DNA from: a virus
DNA: 50,498 nucleotides
Virus record (IMG/VR): IMGVR_UViG_3300027896_000061
Coordinates: 1 to 50,498 of that record
Reading direction: 5' to 3' (one strand)
Position numbers and translations under genes: made by a program. The notes beneath the pieces are model-generated. The model was not told where the DNA came from and made no database searches. It saw only the letters and a list, made by a program, of their open reading frames with translations. This document shows, piece by piece, positions 14,887 to 22,026 of this stretch (within the stretch, counting starts at the first letter, position 1; the number at the start of each line of letters is the position of its first letter).

Positions 14887-14909
14887 ATTGTCCTCCTATC
14901 ATGCTATCA

Positions 14910-14938
14910 ATTATACGCCCCCGTATCATAAATGTCAA
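14910..14938 (-). promoter_or_regulatory. Perfect-consensus sigma70 promoter
   Basis: On the minus strand TTGACA (14938-14933), a 17-bp spacer and TATAAT (14915-14910) match the sigma70 consensus at all 12 positions. Transcription from about 14903 gives a short leader with AGGAGG and ATG 14886. It faces the rightward transcript from 13941. Confidence 0.9.
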
Positions 14939-15304
14939 CACTTCTCCGTAGATGTTAACATATCTATACATTTCTACAATACCCCGCTACTACCCTACCG
15001 ACCCCCATCCACAAAACCCCAAACTAGCCACTACGCATAGCCTCAACACCATAAAAACCACATTCTACGCACCATCACCCACCACATAGAATACCCATAT
15101 GCCTAAAAATATAATACGAATGTACTCGTAGTCTATTTCATCTGGCGCGCGTCATGGGGATAATGGGTCTAATGGTGTCATGGTCCATTGTCAATGATCT
15201 ATGAGTATCTACATTGTATCTACAATGGTAAGGCTAGTCGTATGGATATACTATGTAGTAAGAGTATAAACTATGTAGTATAAGATATACGATATAAGTA
15301 TATA

Positions 15305-15329
15305 GGGGGGCGGGGTGGGGGAATGGGGG
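15305..15329 (+). other. G-quadruplex motif
   Basis: Four G-runs of 6, 4, 5 and 5 separated by loops of C, T and AAT within 25 bases (15305-15329, plus strand). Short loops and long runs predict a very stable quadruplex. It lies 15 bp before the palindrome at 15345-15358. Confidence 0.8.
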
Positions 15330-15676
15330 ATTGCTGCCGGAGCTAGCTCGATCGAGCTGGAGATGATCTGGATATGATGCCGCATATCTAATAAGACAAT
15401 ATATCCAAATATATCTATATATCCCCAATGTGGCCTATTTTCATGATTTGCGCCTAAAAACATCGCGTCAGGATTGCGCTGGTGAGGCGATCTCCATCTC
15501 CCCCTTATCACCCTACGGGCATTTTCGTTGATTGATTCTAGATGATCGTAGAGAGAAATTTATGTATCTGTCAGGCCGTGTTTTTGAAATTACCTATATC
15601 AAATAGTCAAAACACAATATATAGTATATATGGTTTTCTACAACACTATTTTATGTCGATTTATATAAGAAGGTTA

Positions 15677-15704
15677 TTGCTATTAGTCCAAATAGGTCTA
15701 AAAT
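15677..15704 (+). promoter_or_regulatory. Probable rightward promoter
   Basis: TTGCTA (15677-15682) and TAAAAT (15699-15704) are 16 bp apart, 18 bases before the ATG at 15723, with an A/T-rich upstream region that could act as an UP element. The match is moderate. Confidence 0.45.
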
Positions 15705-15722
15705 GAAAATTGGGAAGACAAG

Positions 15723-16136
15723 ATGAAAGCCGTAAGCGCAGACTCAAGGGAAGCTCAAGAGCTTAGGGCCGCCGTTGATATGATCATTGAAGATACCAGG
15801 CGAGGCAATCAATTGCCTTGGCACAGATCATCTTGGATGAAAGTAGAAATTAGAGACGTTCTGGCCGGTTATTGTAATGTTCGCACCGGCCTAATCGTTA
15901 TTCCCCTATGGGCATTTAATGGCGATGGCACAGACGTTGATGGTTGGCACTATCCTGAATACTTTATATATTACATAGCCCACGAACTATCTCATTGGTT
16001 TGCTAGAATAAAAAATCACGGCCCACGATTTTATGAAGTGTTTACAACGTTGTGTCCTGCTGAATATCAGCATTTTGAATTTGGCTATAAACCAAAGGCA
16101 TTTGGTAAAGCAATCAAGTCTAGTGACCTGAAATAA
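15723..16136 (+). CDS. Zinc metallopeptidase-like protein (SprT-type HExxH)
   Basis: A 137-aa product. Residues 86-92 are A-H-E-L-S-H-W, the zinc-binding HExxH. N-H-G-P-R-F-Y at 98-104 provides a third histidine 7 residues after the second, as in SprT/WLM-like and phage-encoded metallopeptidases. It is much shorter than cellular SprT and lacks a zinc ribbon. Preceded by GGGAAG, it is the first gene of the second rightward island. Such proteins are usually early phage genes; the substrate is unknown, and a role in processing DNA-bound host protein is possible. Confidence 0.7.
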   Translation: MKAVSADSREAQELRAAVDMIIEDTRRGNQLPWHRSSWMKVEIRDVLAGYCNVRTGLIVIPLWAFNGDGTDVDGWHYPEYFIYYIAHELSHWFARIKNHGPRFYEVFTTLCPAEYQHFEFGYKPKAFGKAIKSSDLK

Positions 16137-16149
16137 ACAGGAGGACAAA

Positions 16150-16428
16150 ATGAATAGACAAGAAATCGAACGGGATTACAAGGTGGACGAACGCGGGATC
16201 ATTCGCGATCCTGGCAAGTTTGAAGGCGAAATGGTCTATTCGCCGTATTTCTATGATTTAATTATGGACGGGGGATCGGATCAAACCGATTATGACGGCG
16301 ATACCGAAATTGACTATTTCGACATGAACGCCAAGGACCGAAAAGAGTTCCCCGAACTAGCCGATGTTGAGCAGGTCCGATGTTGGGAGACCGATAACGG
16401 CTTTTTCTATTGTGAAGTTATGAAATAA
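16150..16428 (+). CDS. Small acidic hypothetical protein
   Basis: A 92-aa product with a strong AGGAGG SD and 13 bp after the metallopeptidase. It is highly acidic in its second half (D-G-G-S-D-Q-T-D-Y-D-G-D-T-E-I-D-Y-F-D). Small acidic early phage proteins often mimic DNA, but no known family is recognised here. Confidence 0.6.
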   Translation: MNRQEIERDYKVDERGIIRDPGKFEGEMVYSPYFYDLIMDGGSDQTDYDGDTEIDYFDMNAKDRKEFPELADVEQVRCWETDNGFFYCEVMK

Positions 16429-16472
16429 TAGCCATAAGACCTTATATATGAGGCGGGCTAAGGGAGAATAAA

Positions 16473-16688
16473 GTGAACGCCATTAAACTCAATGCTTGTA
16501 ATGACAAAAACGGCAATCCGCGCCGCGTGTTTGTCGTGTTGAATGATGAGCGCGTGGTGGAGGCAATCGACGAGGGATATGACGGAAACTCCGACCTAAC
16601 AAGAAAGTATCCTGGGGTCAATGTCGTGTTCTATGCCGAGATCAGCCCGAGAGAGTATCGATCACTCCTGAAGGATTATGGCAAATGA
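16473..16688 (+). CDS. Small hypothetical protein
   Basis: The start is GTG 16473, with GGGAG upstream. The 71-aa product has a beta-rich N-terminus (R-R-V-F-V-V-L-N-D-E-R-V-V-E-A-I-D-E-G) and S-P-R-E-Y-R-S-L-L-K at the end. This pattern is seen in small early proteins of many phages. Its stop overlaps the next start as ATGA. Confidence 0.6.
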   Translation: MNAIKLNACNDKNGNPRRVFVVLNDERVVEAIDEGYDGNSDLTRKYPGVNVVFYAEISPREYRSLLKDYGK

Positions 16689-16816
16689 CCGCCTCCACCA
16701 TCATTCGCCTATTTCTTGCCGTGTGTCTGGTATCGTGTATCGTGCCACTTGGCATAGCTATATCACAGCTAGTCATTGGCATTAAACGGGAGTTTGGCAA
16801 GCGAGATATTTTTTAG
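16685..16816 (+). CDS. Micro-protein with one transmembrane helix
   Basis: A 43-aa product from ATG 16685 to TAG 16816. Residues 5-33 are hydrophobic (F-L-A-V-C-L-V-S-C-I-V-P-L-G-I-A) with a short basic tail. It is coupled by a 4-bp overlap to the previous gene. Function unknown. Confidence 0.5.
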   Translation: MTASTIIRLFLAVCLVSCIVPLGIAISQLVIGIKREFGKRDIF

Positions 16817-16825
16817 GAGGATAAG

Positions 16826-16915
16826 ATGCGCCGCATCATACTAGCTCTGTGCGTGTTGCTTTGGCCCGCTATGTGCGCCATACTTGGGCGCATCGTATCA
16901 AGGCGTAAGGCGTAA
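16826..16915 (+). CDS. Micro-protein, hydrophobic
   Basis: A 29-aa product from ATG 16826 with AGGAGG five bases upstream. M-R-R-I-I-L-A-L-C-V-L-L-W-P is a single membrane-type segment followed by a basic tail. It is the last gene before the terminator at 16925-16953. Confidence 0.45.
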   Translation: MRRIILALCVLLWPAMCAILGRIVSRRKA

Positions 16916-16924
16916 GGAGGATAT

Positions 16925-16953
16925 GGGCGGTCGTCGTGCCGCCCTATTTTTTT
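16925..16953 (+). terminator. Intrinsic terminator of the second rightward island
   Basis: GGGCGG (16925-16930) pairs with CCGCCC (16939-16944) around an 8-base loop, followed by TATTTTTTT. It ends the rightward transcript exactly at the stop codon of the convergent gene. Confidence 0.85.
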
Positions 16954-17366
16954 GTCTGCGCCAATATCTGTTCTAGCGTAGGCGCAAATTCCCCAAACTC
17001 ATCTAGCCCTTGCACTACATCTGCATCCTGGTTTTCCTGCGCCATCCTCTGTGCGGCGGGGGCCGCCTGGCTAACCACAATCCCCGTTTTCGCCTCTAGT
17101 ATCTCTGCTAGCCGTGCGATGATCTGCGGCAAAGTATCTAAGCCAAGTTGTATCTGCTTATTGAATTTTCCTCGCTCTCGCTGTGCGTCTGTAACCTTGC
17201 TCATGCTGTATGCTACTTGCGGAAAACCCTCTTGGTTTACGAATTTGCGTATCTCCGCGATAACCACCTTGTCCTTTTTGGAAAATTGCCCATCGGCAAT
17301 CTTAAAATATACCCTCGCGCCAAAATCTGACTCATCGGGAAAAATGTCAAAGCTAAGCTCAGGCAT
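16944..17366 (-). CDS. Hypothetical early protein
   Basis: ATG 17366 is preferred because AAGGA lies eight bases upstream. The 140-aa product has a beta-rich first half (F-D-I-F-P-D-E-S-D-F-G-A-R-V-Y-F-K-I) and then helices (T-L-P-Q-I-I-A-R-L-A-E-I-L-E-A-K). The C-terminus is Ala/Gln-rich and acidic. No family is recognised. It is the last gene of the long leftward early block. Confidence 0.6.
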   Translation of the reverse strand: MPELSFDIFPDESDFGARVYFKIADGQFSKKDKVVIAEIRKFVNQEGFPQVAYSMSKVTDAQRERGKFNKQIQLGLDTLPQIIARLAEILEAKTGIVVSQAAPAAQRMAQENQDADVVQGLDEFGEFAPTLEQILAQTKK

Positions 17367-17496
17367 GATGTTTCCTTTTTGCTCCTTTCTTTGCGTATTC
17401 TCTGGGGGCTTCTCGGCTATCGGCAAAGTCGATGCCCCACAATATCCATACCAGCAATCCAAATAGCCCTAGTCCAATGATTATTTGCTTAGTCAT
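17359..17496 (-). CDS. Micro-protein with an N-terminal membrane helix
   Basis: A 45-aa product from ATG 17496. Residues 5-21 (I-I-I-G-L-G-L-F-G-L-L-V-W-I-L-W) form one membrane helix, followed by a highly charged, mostly basic tail. The start overlaps the previous stop as ATGA and the end overlaps the next start by 8 bp. Confidence 0.55.
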   Translation of the reverse strand: MTKQIIIGLGLFGLLVWILWGIDFADSREAPREYAKKGAKRKHHA

Positions 17497-17669
17497 TTTA
17501 CTTCCCACGTTATAGTTACCTTAATGACACGCTCTTCCTTCTGTCTATCAAGCCTAGCCATTTTTCTTGTATTATAAAGACACATCATCTCCGTCGGTGG
17601 ATCATAAAGAAGTGCCTCAGGATTATCGCGTTGAATGATGGCCCAAGCCCAAGTGTCTGTTTGTCTCAT
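17493..17669 (-). CDS. Small hypothetical protein
   Basis: A 58-aa product from ATG 17669 with GGAGG upstream. It contains W-A-W-A-I-I-Q-R-D-N-P-E and a basic helix (R-K-M-A-R-L-D-R-Q-K-E-E-R), ending in a beta strand. The good SD and the ATGA overlap with the next gene support it as real. No family is recognised. Confidence 0.55.
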   Translation of the reverse strand: MRQTDTWAWAIIQRDNPEALLYDPPTEMMCLYNTRKMARLDRQKEERVIKVTITWEVK

Positions 17670-17679
17670 TTTATCCTCC

Positions 17680-18846
17680 TCAATGCCGTCCCAGGAAAAT
17701 ACAGCGAAGCCAATGCAAATAGTTGTGAGCTTGCCAAAAGTAAGAGCATGGTTTTACCGGGGGTGTAGGAGGCGTAGGCGGTACGGGTGGAGTGGGCGGT
17801 GTCGGAGGAGTCGGTGGCGTAGGTGGAATAGGTGGCGTGGGCGGAGTCCAGCCCATCGCCTTAGACATAGCCAGCATCACGGGCCACGACAATATCTCGC
17901 CAATATTCGCTGGTCGGCTACGCTTGAAGCACTCTTGGAATATGATGCAGATGCCGTAGTATCCCTTGTCCTTAACCGCCGTGCCCAGTGCAACCGCCTC
18001 ATCTGCGTCGAGCGTATGCGCACCAAATTCCGATACCGACCCGTGTCCATCTGCACCATCAGAATTGATGATGACGGGCCGATATGTTCGAGTCGGGGAT
18101 AGCGGTAGTTGAGATGGATTGCTGAAACCGTGGTCATCATAAACATCAATATACGGTTCGATCTGCGTCAGGATGGGCGGCACGGCAGAGCCGATGACCT
18201 TGTAGCCTCTAGCGCGAAGAGACGTGGCGCGTGAGGCATACCATTCGAGTTGAAGCGTGACGGGATAGGCACTCCCAGGCCCCATGTCATAACCATACTC
18301 ATTCTTGACGCCGCCCCACACTTCCGTAACGCCAGCGGCCTTGAATATGTCCATGATATCCTGGTCGAGCTTTTCCTTATAGACGTTGAGGCGCATATCC
18401 TGATTGCCACCACCGCCAGCATGATTCGTGTCACCTTGCGCCCAACCGGGATATCTGTCGGTGTTGCAGACGTAGGGGTCAAGGTGTTCCATCCACGTCG
18501 ATTCCTGCGCCTCGCTGCACCTATCCTCCATGATGACAACGGGAACGAGCTTATACTTGGCAAACATGGCGGCAAGCACTTGCATCCTCTCCGTAAACTC
18601 AGGATTGCGCTTGCTCAAATCATAGACGGGAACGCTCCGATCCCATAGTCCACCGGCGTTCCATTCGCCAGCCGGAAGATACGGGCAACACGCGGGGAGC
18701 ACGTCATTATCACCATCGAGGTAGTTGATGAAAAACAGGATTCCCTCGGTGCCACTGTCGGCGGCTGATTTGAATAGGGAATCAAGGTCATCGCCCTGCA
18801 TGGTCAGCAAGCCATACAACATTACGAGTCTAATTGGTTCGGTCAT
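17680..18846 (-). CDS. TIM-barrel glycosidase-like protein with Pro/Thr linker
   Basis: A 388-aa product. The first 330 residues read like a beta/alpha-barrel, with a series of hydrophobic strands each ending in acidic or aromatic residues. They include L-V-P-V-V-I-M-E-D, V-W-G-G-V-K-N-E-Y-G (a possible catalytic N-E pair, as in clan A glycosidases), I-D-V-Y-D-D-H-G-F and G-I-C-I-I-F-Q-E. A repetitive T-P-P linker of about 35 residues follows, then only a 24-residue Cys/Trp/His-rich tail where a binding domain would be expected. It may therefore be truncated. No signal peptide is seen. Its place in the early block is odd for a lysis or tailspike enzyme. Confidence 0.55.
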   Translation of the reverse strand: MTEPIRLVMLYGLLTMQGDDLDSLFKSAADSGTEGILFFINYLDGDNDVLPACCPYLPAGEWNAGGLWDRSVPVYDLSKRNPEFTERMQVLAAMFAKYKLVPVVIMEDRCSEAQESTWMEHLDPYVCNTDRYPGWAQGDTNHAGGGGNQDMRLNVYKEKLDQDIMDIFKAAGVTEVWGGVKNEYGYDMGPGSAYPVTLQLEWYASRATSLRARGYKVIGSAVPPILTQIEPYIDVYDDHGFSNPSQLPLSPTRTYRPVIINSDGADGHGSVSEFGAHTLDADEAVALGTAVKDKGYYGICIIFQECFKRSRPANIGEILSWPVMLAMSKAMGWTPPTPPIPPTPPTPPTPPTPPVPPTPPTPPVKPCSYFWQAHNYLHWLRCIFLGRH

Positions 18847-19133
18847 TATTCCCCTCCCTTGTCTGCGTTGGCGATGTCGCGGATGAGTTGCGGCGGGTCA
18901 ATCATGGATAGTTCCAATCTCCTCGCCCGTTTCTGCATCCCCGCAACCCACTCAGAGAGCGCGGCATGGGCGCGGAGGGTGTCTCGTACTTCTCTGAATA
19001 GGGCCACGGTTAGGGCTTCGGCCTTTGTCTCCGCTGAGTCCGGCCCCACGCACTTGGTCGTCTGCCGCAGCTGCTCCTCATGTGCTTCAATCTCTCCGTC
19101 GATAAGCTGGATTAGGACGCTCGGCTTGCTCAT
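18846..19133 (-). CDS. Small helical hypothetical protein
   Basis: A 95-aa, almost entirely helical and charged product (E-I-E-A-H-E-E-Q-L-R-Q) with an Ala-rich middle. It starts at ATG 19133 behind GGAGGGG. Its stop overlaps the next start (TAATG). No family is recognised. Confidence 0.55.
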   Translation of the reverse strand: MSKPSVLIQLIDGEIEAHEEQLRQTTKCVGPDSAETKAEALTVALFREVRDTLRAHAALSEWVAGMQKRARRLELSMIDPPQLIRDIANADKGGE

Positions 19134-19321
19134 TTGTTCCCCTCCTTGGCGCGGCGATTCCCCTTCCCCCGACTAATCCAGGTTAGCCTTGCCCGCTTTG
19201 GTTTCCCGATTCCGTAATCCTCGGCATCTTCCAATTCATCGAAAAACCATGCCCTTGGCTTGATGATGCCCTTAACCCTCCGCGAAGGATCAACTACTGC
19301 CCACCCTAATTTACTTGGCAT
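19130..19321 (-). CDS. Small basic hypothetical protein
   Basis: ATG 19321 with GGAGGGGG upstream gives 63 aa; the longer in-frame start at 19372 has no SD. The sequence is Lys/Arg-rich with W-A-V-V-D-P-S-R-R-V-K-G and W-F-F-D-E-L-E-D-A-E-D. It overlaps both neighbours by a few bases. Confidence 0.5.
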   Translation of the reverse strand: MPSKLGWAVVDPSRRVKGIIKPRAWFFDELEDAEDYGIGKPKRARLTWISRGKGNRRAKEGNK

Positions 19322-19610
19322 CTTCCCCCTCCCCGCCCTCGTCGATGGTGTAGCCCAACTCGGCAAGGCCAACCTGTAGCCAGTTTTCCACCCATGCCTC
19401 GCCGTTCACCAACTGCCCATCTCGGCCATGATGTGAAAGTCCCGCAAATATCTTGTGCGCCATTTTGCATAACCACTCCCTCGGCACTCTGCGCGTCAGG
19501 CGGGCGCGGATCGCGGCACACTTGGGGCAATCTTCATACGATTTTTGGCATGGGTCACCGTCCATGTGCTCAATCAACTCCTCGTCCGTGAACTCGCGGG
19601 GGTCAGTCAT
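19311..19610 (-). CDS. Hypothetical protein with a Cys cluster
   Basis: ATG 19610 is chosen because GGAGG lies five bases upstream (99 aa). The product begins M-T-D-P-R-E-F-T-D-E-E-L-I-E-H and has C-x6-C-x2-C (C-Q-K-S-Y-E-D-C-P-K-C), a possible metal site, and an acidic tail. The composition resembles other short zinc-finger-type early proteins in this block. Confidence 0.5.
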   Translation of the reverse strand: MTDPREFTDEELIEHMDGDPCQKSYEDCPKCAAIRARLTRRVPREWLCKMAHKIFAGLSHHGRDGQLVNGEAWVENWLQVGLAELGYTIDEGGEGEDAK

Positions 19611-19689
19611 GGGAACCTCCGTTGGTTTTCCGGTATCCGATAAGAGAGAAAACAATTAGCCACACAATGGCGAGAGCGAAGAAAATCAC
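19603..19689 (-). CDS. Micro-protein, single membrane helix
   Basis: A 28-aa frame from GTG 19689 (overlapping the previous stop as GTGA), behind GGGAGGGGAGG. It is almost wholly hydrophobic (I-F-F-A-L-A-I-V-W-L-I-V-F-S-L-I-G) with a short polar tail. The overlap pattern matches its neighbours. Confidence 0.4.
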   Translation of the reverse strand: MIFFALAIVWLIVFSLIGYRKTNGGSHD

Positions 19690-20114
19690 TCCTCCCCTCC
19701 CTCTTTCGGCGCGGGCGGGATTGCGGGGGCGTCGGGATTGTCTTTCTGAATGTGGAACCTATGCTCCTCTCCGCAATCGCAGGGAACCCTGTATCCCGCC
19801 GTACATCGCAACGGGTCCATCTGCTCGCAGGGGTTCAAGTCATCCTTTAGACAGGCACAATCTTCCCCCTCGCAGTAGAGGCCATCGTAGCCGTTGTCGA
19901 TGAGATGCTTTTTGACAATTTCCAAAACGGGCATGCTCCCTCCTTCACCGCCCGCCGTCGGGAGCGGGCAGTCGGGCGGAAACTCTCCGACCATGCAGTA
20001 GTCTGGATACTCCTTGATCCGACAGATGTAATACTGCGTTACCCCGCTATTCCTGACTGCACGATGGGGGCAGTCTTGCGGGCTTTCAATAACCACAATT
20101 CGCTCTTCACTCAT
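19686..20114 (-). CDS. Cys-rich protein, probable fusion of two small phage modules
   Basis: A 142-aa product. The first 50 residues carry spaced cysteines (D-C-P-H-R...Y-Y-I-C-R...Y-C-M). From residue 61, M-P-V-L-E-I-V-K-K-H-L-I-D-N-G-Y-D-G-L begins a second module containing Y-C-E-G-E-D-C-A-C and P-C-E-Q-M. That second module strongly recalls a widespread small phage protein (I-V-K-x-Y-L-x-x-N-G-Y-D-G-L-Y, followed by C-x-C and D-L-x-P-C). An internal Met and SD-like GGAGGG suggest the second module may also be translated alone. Function unknown; metal binding is likely. Confidence 0.6.
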   Translation of the reverse strand: MSEERIVVIESPQDCPHRAVRNSGVTQYYICRIKEYPDYCMVGEFPPDCPLPTAGGEGGSMPVLEIVKKHLIDNGYDGLYCEGEDCACLKDDLNPCEQMDPLRCTAGYRVPCDCGEEHRFHIQKDNPDAPAIPPAPKEGGEE

Positions 20115-20123
20115 GCTCCCCTC

Positions 20124-20336
20124 CTATCGCCCGCTGTCGGGTCTATCGTTCCAACACTTCCTTGCCATCGCTATCGTATCTGCCACCGGACCTTGCGCCC
20201 CACAGTTGGGACAGACGACGGCGATGCCTCCATTTGTATCATCATCATTAGTCGGCAAAAAACTGACGTATGGGCCATCCCCACATCCACAGAACGGGCA
20301 TGGTTTCAACTTAGATGTCTTCGATTTCGTTACCAT
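20124..20336 (-). CDS. Lar-like zinc-ribbon protein
   Basis: ATG 20336 gives 70 aa. It contains L-K-P-C-P-F-C-G near the start, then V-V-C-P-N-C-G-A-Q-G-P, and ends with A-M-A-R-K-C-W-N-D-R. This is the full signature of the Lar (restriction alleviation) family of small phage and prophage zinc proteins. In the Rac prophage, Lar modulates type I restriction, but most relatives are untested. Confidence 0.75.
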   Translation of the reverse strand: MVTKSKTSKLKPCPFCGCGDGPYVSFLPTNDDDTNGGIAVVCPNCGAQGPVADTIAMARKCWNDRPDSGR

Positions 20337-20997
20337 TATGATTCCCCCCGTTTTGAAGATAGTAGCATATGGGCGCAAACTCGCAATCTCGATGCTCCCA
20401 TTCCTGCACTTCAATCTCGTGCATCGGGATAGGCTCGTTATCATGGAGTGCCGCCGCCAAGACGTTGGCTCTGTGGCTAACCCTAAACCAATTCTCTCCA
20501 ATCTCTCCATCCGTAAACTCAAACCGATACGCCCGCATCGCTATGGGTTCAGCCTTTCGGTCGCCCACCCAAAAGAATACGAGCAAATTGATTACGTTCC
20601 GTTCATGGATGGAGCAATACGTCTTGAGGCGCGTAATCCACCACGGGTAGCTCTTGGCGGGGTCAAATAGATTCAGCCCCTTGCGCGTTGACTTAATCTC
20701 TAGCAACTCGCCATCGGGCGTGAACCCGTCAACCGACCCGATGATGCCATCCCTTTCCTTTGGTTCTTGCTTTGTGGGGGCAAGCCAATCCTCTACGCAT
20801 AGCCCCGACATAAAGAACAGTATCGACTTGTCGGACAGGGGCGGCGGGTCGTCTAGCGTCAGGCGATAGAACGTCTTGAGCAAGCACAGACCATCGAGAT
20901 AGGCGGCATGAATCTCTAGGCCACGCTTGTTGTCAACCTTTGCGCGAATGACGTTGAAGTAGTGCCGTGCGAGGTCTTTGTTCTCGGTGATGTTCAT
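20311..20997 (-). CDS. PD-(D/E)XK nuclease, RecB/Cas4-like exonuclease
   Basis: ATG 20997 is favoured over 21006 because GGGAT is at proper distance (228 aa). The active-site signature is clear: G-S-V-D-G-F at about 87-92 (motif II Asp) and L-L-E-I-K-S-T-R at about 98-105 (the E-x-K motif). A distal H-R-D-C-E-F-A-P-I-C keeps only part of the four-cysteine iron-sulfur cluster of Cas4. Such phage nucleases make 3' overhangs for single-strand annealing recombination. It lies two genes from the likely annealing protein at 21181-22026. Confidence 0.75.
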   Translation of the reverse strand: MNITENKDLARHYFNVIRAKVDNKRGLEIHAAYLDGLCLLKTFYRLTLDDPPPLSDKSILFFMSGLCVEDWLAPTKQEPKERDGIIGSVDGFTPDGELLEIKSTRKGLNLFDPAKSYPWWITRLKTYCSIHERNVINLLVFFWVGDRKAEPIAMRAYRFEFTDGEIGENWFRVSHRANVLAAALHDNEPIPMHEIEVQEWEHRDCEFAPICYYLQNGGNHNGNEIEDI

Positions 20998-20998
20998 G

Positions 20999-21184
20999 TT
21001 AATCATCCCACAAGTAGTTTTTGATGGCCCACGGAATCATGGAAAACAAAAGAAACGTCGGTATTCCTAGAACAACTATTTTTCCCACAAGCGTATTTGA
21101 TGCCCACACAGAAAGTAAAATTACTGCGACCACCATTCCCACGGTGATTCCAAAAGATATGGCCCACTTTATTAATTCACTCAT
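20999..21184 (-). CDS. Small membrane protein (two helices)
   Basis: ATG 21184 overlaps the previous stop as ATGA, giving 61 aa. Hydrophobic segments lie at about residues 5-27 and 33-52, separated by a short loop, with a charged end (N-Y-L-W-D-D). Function unknown. Confidence 0.5.
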   Translation of the reverse strand: MSELIKWAISFGITVGMVVAVILLSVWASNTLVGKIVVLGIPTFLLFSMIPWAIKNYLWDD

Positions 21185-22026
21185 GGTTTCATCTCCGCAA
21201 TCAGCGCATCCCATACCTTGCTCATGTCTTCAGGCTTGTGGGCAAGTTGATGTTTATTCTCGTAGCCGCACTCTCCCAATATCCTGCGATATGTTTCCTC
21301 GCCCAACTTGGCCTTGGCCTGTTCAAATAGCGTCATCGCATCGGTCATGGTGATGGTGTGTGGTCCTCCCTTAAAAAAGTTCAGCGTAACGGTAAGTGGA
21401 GGGCGGGATGTTTCGTCCGTCTTGGGGGACAATGCCGGACGCACCACCTGGGCTTGCGAGGCCACTTGTGGCTCACCCCGCCGCTCCACGATCTTATCAT
21501 CGTCATCCGTAATTTCCTCTGCCGTAACCTCGCCAAATCCTGCAAGCTCAAGGATGGCGCGATTCTTGGCCCTAGTCACAGCCGTGGCATATACATCGTG
21601 CATGATGTGGGCAAACTTGCGCTCCCGGCTAGAACAATGACCATCGCTCTCCCTGAATTGACCGTTGGGGGCAGTTGCCCTCACCCAAACGTGCCAAGTG
21701 AATGGGGTGTCGCCAGCCGGAGGGACATCGCCCAACTCTTTGTCTGCCTTGACAATCGACACGCTCAAGCCAAATATGCGGCTGAGTTTGTTGGCAAATT
21801 GCTTAGTCGGGTGCATCTTGCCCTGAATGTTTACGAAGTCTCCCTTATCTGCCAACTTCGTCTTTAGACCCTGATACTCATGCCATGCGTCGAGCGCAAC
21901 GTCCACCGTGACCACGGGGCGTATCATCTCGGGCTTAATCGGGACTAACGGCAAGTTGGCGGCGGAAACCGGATTGACCACCTCGGCCTTAGTCTCGATG
22001 CAAGCCAATGATTTATCTTCACTCAT
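21181..22026 (-). CDS. Putative single-strand annealing/recombination protein
   Basis: A 281-aa soluble product. The central region (Y-A-T-A-V-T-R-A-K-N-R-A-I-L-E-L-A-G-F-G-E-V) resembles the helix that ends many phage annealing-type proteins (Rad52/ERF-like, A-x-T-R-A-x-N-R-A). It is followed by a disordered linker and a C-terminal helical domain (E-E-T-Y-R-R-I-L-G). A neighbouring Cas4-like nuclease fits a recombinase-nuclease pair. The family match is by pattern only, so it could also be another ssDNA-binding early protein. Confidence 0.45.
   Translation of the reverse strand: MSEDKSLACIETKAEVVNPVSAANLPLVPIKPEMIRPVVTVDVALDAWHEYQGLKTKLADKGDFVNIQGKMHPTKQFANKLSRIFGLSVSIVKADKELGDVPPAGDTPFTWHVWVRATAPNGQFRESDGHCSSRERKFAHIMHDVYATAVTRAKNRAILELAGFGEVTAEEITDDDDKIVERRGEPQVASQAQVVRPALSPKTDETSRPPLTVTLNFFKGGPHTITMTDAMTLFEQAKAKLGEETYRRILGECGYENKHQLAHKPEDMSKVWDALIAEMKP

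Larger units (their letters stand above)
14939..15722. other. Non-coding region, candidate replication origin
   Basis: No convincing gene lies here; the open frames at 15234-15511 have no SD and a biased Tyr/Ile/Pro composition. The left part is C-rich and purine-poor on the plus strand. The centre holds inverted repeats: CATTG/CAATG at 15186-15196, and CATTGTA-tc-TACAATG at 15212-15227. An 11-bp direct repeat starting ACTATG is spaced 20 bp apart (15250-15260 and 15270-15280). A G-quadruplex motif and the palindrome AGCTCGATCGAGCT (15345-15358) follow. The right part (15560-15680) is very AT-rich. Such a mix is typical of replication origins. That role is inferred. Confidence 0.5.

Noticed and set aside
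15234-15511. Two overlapping minus-strand ORFs in the non-coding region
   Set aside because: No SD, Tyr/Ile/Pro-biased composition, and they cover the G-quadruplex and palindromes.
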